From Triplophysa rosa (taxonomy: Eukaryota > Chordata > Actinopteri > Cypriniformes > Nemacheilidae), in contig NC_079900.1 of assembly GCF_024868665.1 (NCBI RefSeq), positions 18,247,165 through 18,311,164 on the forward strand: a stretch of DNA of 64,000 bases. The letters run 5' to 3'. The notes beneath the pieces are model-generated. The model was not told the origin of the DNA. It saw nothing but the letters and a program-made list of their open reading frames with translations, and did not search any database. Positions within the stretch are counted from its first letter, which is position 1; each line of letters opens with the position of its first letter. Below, piece after piece: positions 35,500 through 47,937 of this stretch. Both the position numbers and the translations under genes were made by a program.

Positions 35500-37216
35500 T
35501 TCAATTCAATTCAATTCAATTTTATTTATATAGCGCTTTTCACAATGTGCATTGTTCCAAAGCAGCTTTACAGGAGCAAATAAGAAAAACACAGAAAGGT
35601 AAAACACAGCACAGTGCATGGTGTTTATAGACCAAGCAAGATATATCTATTAAATAAATGAATAAATAAATAAATGCAGTCTCCCGGTGAGCAAGCCAAC
35701 ACTGCACTGCTCTGCTGTGGTGAGGAACCCAAACTCCAATAATGAATAATGGAGAAAAAAACCTCGGGAGAAACCAGGCTCAGCCGGGAGGGCCAGATCT
35801 CCTCTGACGTGTCATAGCTGCACTCAGTGACCCCGACCAAAGCCACCGAGCAACGTCCACGAAGAACAGGGAGAGCCCACGAGCCGCGACCCAGGAAGCC
35901 CCACCCGCCGAAACCGTGCAGGTCCAACCCGGTCCCATTCCGCGATCAACAACAGACAACAGAGGAACAACCAGGGAAAAGTAGTAATGGCATAATTAAA
36001 TTTATTCCTCTGTTGTCCGACATCGACCACAAAACAAGACCAACCAGACCAGACCCACACAGTCCCAACAAATGAAACTCCCCTAACCACAACCAACAAG
36101 CCCCCCCACTCCCTACAACACCCACCCAGCTACCTCCAATCAAAGTCACTGAGTGCAGCCATAACTTCAAACTGCTGTCATGTGATGTAAGTTTAGCATT
36201 AAATACCAAGTATTGTAAATTTAGCATTTATGTGACAGGTAGTCCGTCTTTGCTCTCGGTTGGGGATGGAATTGTCTGAGCTGGGCCGGCCAGATGGTCG
36301 CCTTTTTCTTGGGTGGTGATGGAATTGCCTTGGATGGAGCTGGGATGGTCAGTCAGTCCGCAGGCTCTCGCAGGTGGATGGTACGGGATTTTCCGATGTA
36401 GCTGGCGTAATCTCTAGTTGTGGATGGGCATATGACGTTCATCTGGGCCTGGTGGAATCTCTCCCTGCCTCGGGATGGGCATCCCGAGGCGAGGGCAGAA
36501 ACAGAAAGAGAATAATTAGCGTAGCTGCTGTTCATTAGCTATGTGTTAGTGAATGCTTGGCTGAAAAGATGTGTCTTTAATCTAGATTTAAATTGGGAGA
36601 GTGTGTCTGACCCTCGAATAGTATCAGGAAGGCTATTCCAGAGTTTAGGTGCTCCGTATGAGAAAGCTCTACCCCCTTTGGTGGATTTAGTTATTCTAGG
36701 TGTTATCAAAAGTCTGGAGTTTTGAGATCTTAGAGAGCGTGATGGGTTGTAGTGTGGTAGAAGCTCTGTTATGTAGGTAGGGGCTAAACCGTTTAAGGCT
36801 TTATAAGTGATTAAAAGAACTTTAAAGTCAATACGATACTTAATGGGTAACCAGTGAAGGGTTGATAACATTGGGGTTATGTGATCGTATTTTCTGGACC
36901 TGGTTAGAACTCTGGCAGCTGCATTCTGAACTAACTGTAGTTTGTTTATTGATGCTGCAGGACAACCACTAAGCAGTGCATTACAGTAGTCAAGTCTTGA
37001 GGTCACAAATGCATGAATAAGCTTCTCTGCGTCAGCCACACATAAAATATTTCGCAATTTGGCAACATTTCTAAGGTGGAAGAAGGCTGTTTTTGTGACA
37101 TTTGAGATGTGATTTTTAAATGACAGGTTGCTGTCTAATATAACGCCGAGGTCTTTAACTGTATTTGTTGGAGTAACAGTGCAGCCTTCAATTTGCAAGT
37201 CATAATCAGATGCCAA
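35500..37216 (-). mobile_element. 5'-truncated LINE with (AATTG)n tail
   Basis: On the minus strand the element starts abruptly inside an ORF2 frame near 37216 and passes an RT C-terminal region and a 1-kb 3' UTR. It ends gcgctatataaataaaattg followed by AATTG repeats (35500-35523 on the + strand). Abrupt 5' truncation and a simple-repeat tail are the signs of LINE retrotransposition. Several frames in the UTR (35625-36227) are by-products. I recognise the RT C-terminus from abundant fish LINEs; the clade (L2-like or I/Nimb-like) is unresolved. Confidence 0.82.
36539..37216 (-). pseudogene. LINE ORF2 C-terminal fragment, open but truncated
   Basis: A 225-codon open frame encodes the region after the RT palm. 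Recognisable pieces are VKDLGVILDSNLSFKNHI near residues 20-37, RLDYCNALLSGCP near 94-106, LQLVQNAAARVL near 113-124, SLHWLPIKYRIDFKVL-like residues near 138-153, and a C-terminal KGGRAFSYGAPKLWNSLP. The frame is uninterrupted, but the catalytic palm (including the [F/Y]xDD motif) and endonuclease are absent because of the 5' truncation, so it cannot transpose by itself. The Met at 37216 is fortuitous. The open state suggests a younger insertion than the LINE at 22736-24450. Confidence 0.85.
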
Positions 37217-37575
37217 CCGATAGCTTGAGCATTCCTGAATAAAACAAGTCTGATTCTGTACATTTTTTTGATCCGTTCTCCTGAAATGAATGGATTAAAA
37301 CTGTAAAAGATCCCTTCCGGCCAGTAACTCTGTATTCAAAATGCTGAAGGTGACAGAAGGGATTAGTATCGGCCCCCGGTGTTTCCATTAGTTAGGTTTC
37401 ACCCTGTCTGTGGTCTGACTGACAAATTGTGAATGCCCACACTGTCAAGGGAAACAAATGTAGCAACCATGGAGAGACATCTATCAAAACAACTTTCCCT
37501 ACTAGTTCATACAGTCCTTTGGACTTTGAGGACGTATCTCTGAAGCATTCATACAGCGGGATATCATCAATTCAC
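37217..37575. other. Gene-free spacer
   Basis: I see nothing recognisable here. The frames at 37206-37388 (minus) and the start of 37429-37761 have no domain. Confidence 0.5.
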
Positions 37576-37900
37576 ATAGGCGTAATTTGCGGGTGGACGG
37601 GTGGGACATGTCCCCACCACTTTTTGCCAAAGTCAATTTTGTCCCCACCACTTATTGGAAGAAATAAAAAATACAGAGTGTTTATTTACTGTGCAAGTAG
37701 CCCGCTTTGTAAGCAGAGGCTATTTATACTAACTCCGCCCATCAGTTTCAGATTGGATTAGACAAAATGTAAGAAAGGCATATGAAAATGTACTGCTCCG
37801 GTGGTGTAGAGCGTAAACCAAGTGTTACATGCTTTTCATGTCGTCGTGGGTTCGGGACTGCTGTTTGCTGAACTTTTTTCACATATCAGATTGTAAAGGT
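37576..37900. repeat. Interspersed repeat with internal tRNA-like promoter boxes
   Basis: The block begins cataggcgtaatttgcgggt and contains two copies of tgtccccaccactt about 35 bp apart. Near 37799-37870 it has an A-box-like tggtgtagagcg and a B-box-like gggttcgggact in the same orientation, about 40 nt apart, as in tRNA-derived SINEs or tRNA relics. The fold of a full tRNA cannot be closed. The family is not identified. Confidence 0.4.
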
Positions 37901-38262
37901 ATTTATTTTTAATAAAATGATGAAAATATTTGAAAATGGCTGTTCAAGTCATACATGTACCAAACATGTTGCGCTTAATTGCACTTTGGTGCTATACTGT
38001 ATATTCGTCCTTATTGTTCTCGACATGCGGTTGCTATCGTCTATTGCAAGATTAATTACATTTTGATACTTGATAGAAAACTCAGATAAATGGAAAAAGT
38101 CACAACTTTTTAGTTTCATGAGTTCAAAACAAAATTTAGAAAGTTCGTTGTATATTTGTAGCCTATCTGGCAATGCCGTAGTAATAAGTGAAAATAAGAT
38201 TTTTTAAAGATATTATTTTTCCATCTGTTTCCCCTGTATACTTGTATGTTTGTCCTTATTAG

Positions 38263-38330
38263 CAGGGGGTTCCCAAACTCTCAATCCTTGACCCACCAAC
38301 AGGTAATCTGTGTCAAACACCAAATTTTTA
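38263..38330. repeat. One end of a hAT-like element (CAGGGGGTTCCCAAAC)
   Basis: cagggggttcccaaactctc followed by ccttgacccaccaacagg resembles a hAT-type terminus common in vertebrates. No partner end was found, so only the terminus is annotated. Confidence 0.4.
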
Positions 38331-39195
38331 ACATGGGGAAAACACACAAATTTTATCACAAATTAATATGTTTAATTACGTACGGCAACAGCCATCCTTA
38401 CATATAATAAAGCACAACATGCTTTAAATGATCAAAAATCATAGTGTGAGCAGGTATCACAGAATGTTTTCCGCAGTGGACAGTAACTTGATCTGTTTGC
38501 AGTCAATCATCATCAGCTTTTTTCCCTCAAAACAAGTTCCATTAGAGTCTCATTTGTAACCATTTATTGTACATTTACCAACTTTTGTCAGGAAAAGTAC
38601 ATCAATTCTCAGCAGAGGCCGGAAATTGTTTGTTATTGTTTTTTTATTGAGCATAAAGACGTGTAAGTGTTTACAATGTATGTTAATGGAGACAAGGCCT
38701 CAAACTTTCATCTCTATGTTGTGCTGGTAATCTTGGCATGAATTCTGCAGGTTGCAGCCATTTTGATTCATTCAATTAGTCGAGCTGTCAAATATGTCAC
38801 TGCTCAGCAGACCTCATTTTCACAGGGGCAGCTACAACAAAATCCTATTCAACAATCTGAATATTACACTTTTATTTGATCATATAAAGACACATCAACT
38901 TAATTATGGTGGAATATCAATTCATTTAAATCATGTTTTTTAAACAGACATGAATTTTGAATGAATGATAATTAAAAATGTTTTATTATTGTTAGCACTT
39001 TACTATGCATGGTGGTCAAAGATCACCTAACCATCTAATCACCCAATGTTAGTTTTAGGTATGCTGATACAATGCAATATTGACTTTTTTACTTTATTTC
39101 ATATACTATTGACATTTTATGGTAGTAACGGTCTTCTTGTCATTTGAGACAAGAGTATCATTAAAGTATTAATGGACGGTCTACTTAATATCTGC
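38331..39195. other. AT-rich gene-free stretch
   Basis: No gene recognised and no transposon boundary beyond the terminus at 38263. Confidence 0.45.
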
Positions 39196-40148
39196 TAACA
39201 CTTTATTTTATAGATCCCCAACAGTGTTGTAGTCAAGACCACAGAGAACCAGTCAACACCAGAGTGTGTCGAGACAAGACAAGACCAAGATCCACAAAAA
39301 CCAGTCATTGCAGAAAGGAATTCTTTGCGTATAAATAGTTTTTTGGTTTCTTTGAGCAAACAAATAATTATATTTAATTACAAGCTTTTGCTCTAAAATG
39401 TATAAGTCAGTTAATATGAACTTCTTGTTTGTTGACTGTTTGTATAAAATCAACGTCATGCTCATATTCGTGAAAACAGCTCTCTTGTTGTTGTAATATT
39501 TGTAATTCGTAATATTTGTTGTAATAAAAAACAAGATCTTATTTAAGTAATTTTTGCGTATATATCTCGGGAATTTGTATTAATTTTGTTGAACATTTTG
39601 ACAAAATAACCCATTTATTTCTCAATCAGGACAAAACCTGTCAACACTCTTTGGCCGGGAGTCTCCCGCTTTTCCCATCTTTCACCACCTTCCTGTTTTG
39701 TTATTTCTGCCATGAAACTCCGGGAATGCGATCACAAATTGACAAAGGGGGACCCCAGAAACAAAAAGAAATCAAATAATAAATAATTAGGGATAGATGA
39801 TCAATTGCATTTGAAGCATGAAGTTTTATATTTAAACATACCAACGATGTTAACAAAGAATTACGTTAAAAAAAATCATCGTGATCGGTCTTAAAGTAAA
39901 ACCCCAAGTCCTCTTTGTCTGAGACCAAGAGAAAACACAGATCGAGACTAAGTCAAGAAAGAGACCTTCAGACTGGTCTCGAGTACTACACAAAGTGCTA
40001 CTGATGTATGTTTGTAACTACATGTCAACGTATTCTTCTAACTCTAAGCTAATGGTCTCATATTTTTACAGTATGAGTTGACATGTAGTTGCAAAGTTGC
40101 TTAAAGATACTTAAATGTCTATAGTAGACTACTGCATTAAAGTGTCAT
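39196..40148. mobile_element. Repeat with ACACTTTATT ends, split by an inserted element
   Basis: The left end aacactttattttatagatc and the right end agactactgcattaaagtgt form a loose inverted pair. An inner inverted pair gtaactacatgtcaac (40014-40029) and gttgacatgtagttgc (40077-40092) lies in the right part. The element at 39222-39997 occupies the middle. Family style is common in fish; boundaries are approximate. Confidence 0.5.
39222..39997. mobile_element. hAT-like element (CAGTGTTGTAGTCAAGACCA end)
   Basis: The left end cagtgttgtagtcaagacca and right end tggtctcgagtactacacaa are inverted and close to the CAGTGTTGTACTCGAGACCA type terminus. The interior is AT-rich, with one more GC-balanced block near 39640-39770. 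The minus-strand frame 39253-39534 is compositionally odd (many N, T, Y and K) and not considered a gene. No transposase readable. Confidence 0.6.
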
Positions 40149-40435
40149 TTTTTCATATTTTTTATCATTATCATTTCTTATTATTGCCATGACATTGTTC
40201 CAGTAAACCACAGCAGTGAGCTGCTCTTCCACTCTCTATAGCAAATCACCAAGTGTGGTTTCAATGTTTTGTGTCAGCCATTAAAACCGATGACTCACTG
40301 CTGCATGCACAGAGGAAATGATGTTATGTTTAGTATGTGATACTACAGCACAGAGATGCTCAGAGGGCCATTACGTCCTTCAGAGGAGGCATCAGGAGAG
40401 CCCTTCGGCTCTTATTAGACTACATCTGAAGAACT
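40149..40435. other. Gene-free spacer
   Basis: Nothing recognised in this interval. Confidence 0.5.
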
Positions 40436-40710
40436 TCTCCAGCATCCAAAAATATGGTGCTAAATAGCACCAAAAGTGGTTCTGGGCTCGTTATCATAGG
40501 GGAACAACTTTAAGTGCTATAGAACCATATTTGGTGCTTTAGTGGTTCTTCATACGTTCTTTTGGATGACTGAGGTGCTATATAGAACCGCTGAAGAACC
40601 ATACAGCACCGCTTCCATATAAAGAACCTGTTAAGCCCCTGTATTGTTCTTCAGCGGTTCTATATAGCACCTCAGTCAAGAACCACTTTTAGTGCTCCTT
40701 TTTTTAGAAG
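40436..40710. mobile_element. Fold-back element with 39-bp near-perfect palindrome
   Basis: The arms 40568-40606 and 40639-40677 are inverted copies of 39 bp with one mismatch, around a 32-nt loop. Key word: gaggtgctatatagaaccgc. Outside the arms are further words built on agcacc and ggttct in both orientations (for example ggtgctaaatagcacc near 40456). The style recalls the GGTTCTT fold-back at 34961-35235, but the arms are not the same sequence. Confidence 0.75.
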
Positions 40711-43700
40711 CACAGTGGGAGCTTGCTGTAAGGCACTTAAGCTTTTCTGAATTGCCATCGTCTTCATTTAAATTGAATTGGATATCAAGAGATTATCGTG
40801 ATGCAGAGAGTGCTGCCTGTTAGATTACTTGTGTATCTATATGTGGTGAGTGACAGCTGAAGTAAAACAAAAAATTGTCATTTGAAAAACTTGGGCACAT
40901 CCACAACTACAGTAGTTCTTCCTCTGAACTGCTCATTGTAGCAGCATGCTATCTTGTAAACACTTTGTCTCCTGCTGGACTAAAACAAATCAGTGCACTT
41001 GACTCCTTAAAGTTGCACAGGGGATTTTGAAGACCTCTCTCCATGTCACAATATGCATCAGACAGTCTGTGAAGTCCGCTCGCTGTCTAACACACCGACT
41101 AAACGTGGACAGAAGAAGCAGAGCGGATGTTCACACTGACAGAGCATGAGGTTTTAAGGATACTAAAGTGACTTGGCTTTTGTCTCACAGAACCAGAATC
41201 CATTTCACTTTAGTCTCCAGGAAGCACCGCCTGTCAGGAAAGGAAATGATCAATGCCTAAACTTCTCCCTCTTCCTCTGTTCCTTCCGTTTTATTTTCCT
41301 TTCAGCAGAAGGTGTGAGCTATCTCCTCCAGCAGACGCCACCTGTCTGGGACCGAGTGGGTGCCAAACTGCTGAATTGTATGAATATAGAATTGGTCCTC
41401 TGTGACTAGGCAAACTATGCAGAAAATTGAGAACACCACAGTATTTGCCACCGTCATCACATGTGATCAAATATTCATGCGTCTATCCCCAAGCCTCCTC
41501 CCTTGTGATCAATTCCGGTCCATTTATTGCCATGCTCTTATCTTTATCATTATTCCTATTAAACAGAGGCGCAAGTCTGTGGACTCCAGTGATGTTGCCT
41601 TTACGTAATACGGATTAAAGTAGAACAAGAAACAAGATGCGCCTAGCTTATCCTCTGCATGTTTTCACATGCGTTTCGGTATAAATCCAGCTCCAAATCC
41701 GGGCAAGAGCATTAATTGAGAAGTAATATTGAATAGAACAACAGCAGCGTGTCTCCTCGGCTCAAAGTAAATGAGCTCGGAATATGAAGAGGAGACTAAG
41801 CAAGATCTTACCATCAATAATGGATCGAGCCAAACCTCTGAGAACTCTACAATTTCTCCTTGACGTATGAATTATGCATGCGCTTCAGTGCATCGCTGAT
41901 CTCGTTTAGACTTTTTGCCAGGGTGTTTGTGACAGTGAAAGGCTAAATATTGCTGTTGGGCTCGGTCAGGAAGAAAGAAAGAAATATTAGGGAGTCGACT
42001 GACTGGCTGGCCATTAATGTCCCTCAATCTCCGTTTTTTGGAGAATGCACCACTCATAATAGTTATCTGTGTTCACTTTTTTGGCTATCGTCAGTCTTTG
42101 TCAAAAACAAAAAGTATGATTGCATGTTTTGTGTCCGTACCAAATGCAACTCAGGAAAGTAAATGAAGATGTCAAACGTTGGTGTGTTTGGGAGAGAGGG
42201 AGCATGAGAAAGTGTCTGAAAGTGCTTTTAAATGAGAATGCTAACATAAACGCAAAAAATGTGTCTGCAACAATAACATCTAAACAACGCTTGCTCAGTG
42301 ATGAGATGGATTTCCTTCCTATCAAGAAACAAGTTAAACAGAACCCATCCACAGCGCCGGGTTCTGAGAGGGAAGGTGCTCGAACGCGACACAGAAGCCC
42401 GATTACTTTGACTTGAGGCGAGTTCGTGATTCTCCCTCATTAGTGCACGGAAAGTCCTCTGGGCTTTTTGCACCATGTTAATCACCTCCTGGATGCAATA
42501 TGGATTCCACTCTCAAGCCCTCATTTCAGAGTACTGTTTTGACCGAGGCCCGGAGCAAATCACCTGCTATAATTGTGATCAATGGGCCATGTCAACCTAT
42601 TTCACAGACAAGCGCGTCTCTTGGTTGCGGGGGTCAATGGCACAAATAGCAGTGATTTACATAGCCAATACTGAGAGTTGCAGAATCGCCACGAACTACT
42701 TACCTGATACAAGAGATTAAATCTTGCAGAGCTAGAGCATTTGAAAGCTTTTAGGAAAGACACTTAGCACCGTGGCCCTCTGATAGCAATGGGACCTGGA
42801 CACTAGCCTTTAAAAGAGATATATTGTCAATTTACTGAGAACTGAGTCAGCCTATAAAGTCTTGTGTGGCAACAGTTATTAGGTAGTATTTCTGACGGCA
42901 CTCCACAACCTCACCTATAGATTTTAACCAAGCAGATGGGAACGTTATCTCATATATACAGTACAACAAGGTCCACATTGAAAATCTGGGTTCCATTTTC
43001 TGTTGGAAGTATTTTGGGGGAATTAAATGAAATTTTAAGTAAGAAATGTGAAATAAAGAAAAGAGTGATCCACTATTTTTAGGATGCCAATTCAATTTTT
43101 GGTATCCATTTTTTATTCCTTTAAAGGTCAGATACTCTGGCTTCCAGTGAAGCATACAAAAGGAGCTCTTTGGAATATTCTCAAATAAATATGAGATAAC
43201 ATGGATCAATAGGTTCTGCAGAAACCTGATGGCTCAAGTGCATGCTACAAAGCAAACCAAGCAAATGTTTATACATTCCAATTAATACTTAAAAATTCTG
43301 TAAATTGTGACTGTTCATTTACCCTCAAATTAGATATTAAAAATTATTTAAATGCAAACTTTTTATTCATAATTAAAATAACTAAAAATGAAGGCACCAC
43401 AAGTGATGGATTGTTTTGAGAACCTCTACATGCCTTTAAAGATCTCCATATTCATGTGCTCAAGGAACTTCAATAGATATTGCAATAGACATTAGGAACT
43501 AAGAGTACTAGATTTCTCAAAAAACTGAAAAGCTGCCAGTGAGTTATTCAGAAGGGTCTGCAAATGAGCCTCAAGAACTACAGATCATGTTCCATAGAGA
43601 TATATGTAGTTAATTTCCTGCCGTGAATATATCAAAACTTTATTATTTGATAGTGGATGCAGCAAAATTGCGAACAAAAATGGACAGAAACACGACTACA

Positions 43701-43784
43701 AGCGTCACTCGCTGCTGCCGGCTCTTTGGGAATTACCCACTCAAGTTTGGTAACTATGAAAAGCTTAGATTTCCTGCTTTCGGC
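40711..43784. other. 3.1-kb gene-free stretch
   Basis: No exon recognised. Overlapping frames on both strands (41173-42720) lack domains and splice context. 42847-43209 on the minus strand is also unsupported. No clear transposon boundary seen. Confidence 0.45.
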
Positions 43785-44028
43785 TTCATCTGCTCTCCAA
43801 AACATCATAACAGCAGAAAGCCAATAGAGAGCGTGTTTCTTGTTTTTGCACCCTCAGATTCCAGATATTCAAATAGTTGTATCTCGTCCAAATATTGTCC
43901 TATCCTAACAAATCATGCATTAATGGAAAGATTCGATTTTTCATCTTTCAGATGATTTTTAAATGTCAATTTTGAAAAATTGACTATTATGACTGGTTTT
44001 ATGGTCCAGGGTCACATATAAAGTCCAT
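43785..44028. repeat. Interspersed repeat containing TGGTCCAGGGTCACAT
   Basis: I recognise a run of words from a repeat common in zebrafish-like genomes: caccctcagattccagatat, atattgtcctatcctaacaa and ttatggtccagggtcacat. The element type is unknown to me. The open frame 43623-43955 overlaps it and is rejected as a gene for that reason. Confidence 0.58.
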
Positions 44029-47000
44029 TACTATTAAGATATTTTGTAATAATAAATACAAATTTGTGTGGTAATCAAGATCCTGCCTATTCAATCATGA
44101 AATGTCCAAAAAATATATAACCCATTACATTCTTTAAAAACTTGCATTTTTAACACGTACTGTATGAATTAAATGATTATCTTACACCTCCCTAAGGCTC
44201 CATATTAGTATGCAGCGATTGTTCTTGCAAGGACTTCTGCAGCCTGATTGCAGATCACAACCTTAGGAAAAAATCCAGTCAAAACCCATTGAACACAAAC
44301 TGTTGGCAGTGCAGTTTCTATTTGCAGCTTGCCTGAATTTGAATCAAAGGAGTTTATGCTCCTGTTCTAAAAATGAAGAATACAGCACAGCAACTTACAA
44401 GATTACTGCCATTCAAATATAGCTTTGCAGTAATCAATTTATATTAAATATGGATAGACTATGAAGGTTCAGAATTATTAATAAGATCATACTGTACTAT
44501 TAAATATGAAGCAAGTAAGCTGAATCTATATGCAGATTAAAAGGTGTTTAGTGAATGTGAACGTAATCCATGACATGAACAGATAAACACAAGAAACAGC
44601 AATAAGCACATGAATAAAAGAGGCGATGGCAAACGCAGGGTGTATACACATGATAATTAGTTGAAATACAAAGCACCGCGTAGCGAGAGGTCTAGGACCT
44701 TTGGCCGCTTTCACTGGCCAAGGCCCGCCCAGGAGGCCATATGACTGACAGGTAAAGAAACCAATCACGTTTCGTTTTGTGTCGTGTCATGTTTAGAGGC
44801 GTAGAAATGTCCCCGCAGTAACAGACCGGTGTACATGCCGTGAACCGTGCTAACTTTTAAGAATTTAGCATTTAGTTGATCGTGATGAATTCTTTTTGCA
44901 ACCGACAGCTTACTTCTTCAATCAGACAGCTTTGTGTTGTTTCCAGGCGGCGTGATAAAGAACGCGACACGCACGTCTCCCGGAAATCCTGTACAATTCA
45001 ACCAATCAGATGACGACTTCCAGCATGCTGAAGTGTTTCTAAGAGAAGTGTGCCTTATGCACCAGACGTTCAGCCAACGGTCCATGGGCATTTTCATATA
45101 ATGTTTTTTTTATATCAATGGAAAACTTAACTTAACATTATCCTCATCATTATAAAAGCCGTTTTGCACAATTGTAGAAAGACAAACACGTGCGCATTAA
45201 AAACTGAAGGTATGCAAATTGGCACACACCATCTGCAAATCAGGCCTTAATGCGATGATAGTTTCTAATCATTATCCATGACCTCAGCCTCCAAAGACAA
45301 CCCGGTTAGTTTTATTTGCGCAGGGCCATGCACATATCATTTCCAGTCTGGCTGACTGTGCCTCTGTGATAGATGACATCAATGAGGGGCGATTCTCATT
45401 TCTCTGCCATTTTGTTTGGATTCAATTTAGTCAGAGCCCACAGTGGATGATGCTTTGGTTTGGGGCTGGAAGCGCCGGTTTGCATGCGCTCCAGAGCTTC
45501 AAAAATGCAGATGCTATAAATGAACATGAGAGGGTGTTGAAATCTTTATTTCACCAAGAGATTCTCATTTTCTGGAGACTGAAAGTCAAAATAAATACAA
45601 AAAGTACCAATAGAGGTATTCATCAAGAACAAGAGGTGAACGTATACGTGAACATGGTGCAGTGCTATTTTCAAGACAGCCACCAGAGAAAAGGAGAAAT
45701 ATTAAATCATTTCAACTGCAAATTAATTATGTATGATATAATTAGATGTGCACGGCACATTATAATTTCTTCATGATAATGTTACACAGTGTGCTGAAAT
45801 GTGACAGATTCTGCTTATGTTTTAATCAGTGACATCTCTTATTTTAAGGAGTTTATTTGGCGAATAACGTGATATTAAAGTTAACTAATGACCAAAATGT
45901 ATTGCAACAAAACAAATGCGTCGCATTTTCTGTTTTGTGTGTGAGCATCTATAGTACGAAACCTTCATCTTTCACAGCTCTGAACACACAGACCAAATCT
46001 GGGACTACTGCCAGTCAGAGGAAATTACCAAATGCCAGTCTGAGCAGCTAACCCTGTTAAGGATCACCTACTCAGTCTTGATCAGATCTGCGCTTAAACT
46101 ATCCCTGATCACCATTAAATCACCATTCTATATTTCAATGAACTAAGGAAAAGGCATAAATGGAGCATACATTAGACTGCACATCAGCGGAGAATACATT
46201 ATTATACGCAAATTGACCTAAAAGGGATTTTAATATTGAGCGCGTGGGTGACGCATTTGAAATATATGAGGAAAGCTTTATGACACCCTAATAATATTTT
46301 ACAGTGAAGTGTTCGGCTGTCTCGTAGAAAGACAACCCAGACAAGATAAATTACTAGTAATTTTCGAGATGACGTCCTAAGATAAAGGATCTTGTGTGTT
46401 GTTGTAAGTGTCATTAAACCATCCATCAATGAGCCAATACCACCTTCACTGCCCACACACCATTTACAATTGAACTTAAGTGGTACCCGTTGAAATGGTG
46501 ATGTTTCTTTATTTCTTCACTGTTTGTATATTTGTCTTTCTTTTTTTTTTAATCACAAAACAAATGTTTTGTTTGCTAAGCAGGTAATACGATTATTTAG
46601 TTTATTTGCAAAGCAATCAGAAAGTCTTATTTGAAGTAGAAAACATGATCATCTGTAATTGAAACAGAAGTGTGACCCACGCAGAAACTACACTATTTTT
46701 TACTGTCTGTAAAACTTCACATATAATGTGGTTCTAAAAGTGAGGGTGTCTGTTGGCAGGTTTCGGGAAGGGAATGTCCGTAAATATCACTTCCTGCTGA
46801 GTTTCCTGCTGACTACTGTCAATACAGACTGGGTGACAATTACCAGGTTCCAGAGAAAGTCTCAAGCAAGACACTGGCAATGACCAAAAGTGTGACATTT
46901 CTAACTCATGTTCCCTTTTGGCAAACAACGTTAGCGATCGATGTATCAAAACAGTTCTGATTTAAACAACACGGAGAAAATGTCAGTAACAATTAGCCGA

Positions 47001-47560
47001 TTCGGTCATTGGAAGGAGAAGTAGTAACCTGCTGTTCAATGGCCTTTCCTTGGCGTCTGGTTCCCATATTAACATATGCGGCAATAAAGCTGAGGTTGTA
47101 TCCAAGGCACAAAAAGGATGAATAGAAGTGTGCTTTATGCAACTTGCTTTAGAATATGAGAAGGAAAGGCGCTAATGGCAAACATACTGTGGTCGATACT
47201 GGCAAATTTTCCACTTGCGATGGCTGAAGCAGAGAAAGGGTGGGAAAATTTCCTCTTGCCTTTGAGCATGAGAGTGATGCATGCAAGCGAAGACTCTGAT
47301 CTTATTACTGTTGAATGATTGCCTGAAACAGAATTCAGAGAATCGCACAGCCGTACGATGGTGATTGGAGCTTGGAGAGAAATGTCTCAGCACTCTGCGA
47401 GTGGAAACAAAGGACACCCATCTGAAATATCTCATTCTTTTTTCAACAGTAAGTACAAAACCTGCATATTGCATAAGTATGCACTTGAACCATCACATTA
47501 TTCAGAAGGAAAAATTGTTGTAGTCTGAAAGAACATGTGTATACAAGCTTTTAGCTTTTA
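44029..47560. other. 3.5-kb gene-free stretch
   Basis: No exon recognised. 44670-45080 is more GC-rich and may be a decayed MITE, but no clear inverted ends are visible. 45240-45780 includes a 136-codon frame (45366-45776) without any domain. A run of ten T lies at about 46541-46550. Confidence 0.45.
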
Positions 47561-47929
47561 AAAGGGGTGTTCAGTGGTTAATCACCATTAATCGCATCCA
47601 GAATAAATCTAGAATAATAAAAGTTTGTATTTACATATACTGTATGTCTCTACACTGTGCATATTAATTTTGTATTTATAAACACATATAATTAGGAAAT
47701 ATTTGCATGTATATATTAATATTTATATACAATTAAAATATAAACATTTCACATACAAACATACAATATCTAAACATTTTTTTTTCATTTTTATATTTTT
47801 CTTAAATTTATACATCTAAGTGTATGTGTTTCTTAATTCAAAATGAATATGCGCGGTGCACAAATATATATTTAAACACAAACTTTTATTCTGGATGCGA
47901 TTAATCAAGATGAATCGTTGAACAGCCCT
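47561..47929. mobile_element. hAT-like MITE with about 45-bp inverted ends
   Basis: The left end from aaaggggtgttcagtggtta and the right end to atgaatcgttgaacagccct are inverted. They share the exact inner word taatcgcatccagaataaa on opposite strands. Flanks agctttta (47553-47560) and agttttta (47930-47937) match in 7 of 8 positions, consistent with an 8-bp hAT target duplication. The interior is AT-rich and non-coding. Confidence 0.78.
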
Positions 47930-47937
47930 AGTTTTTA

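Noticed and set aside
35625..36227. Several overlapping frames of 80-100 codons
   Set aside because: They lie in the 3' UTR of the minus-strand LINE (35500-37216) and in more than one phase.
43623..43955. 110-codon + strand open frame
   Set aside because: It overlaps an interspersed repeat whose words recur in cyprinid genomes.
45366..45776. 136-codon open frame on the + strand
   Set aside because: No motif I know and no exon-like boundaries. Kept only as non-coding DNA.
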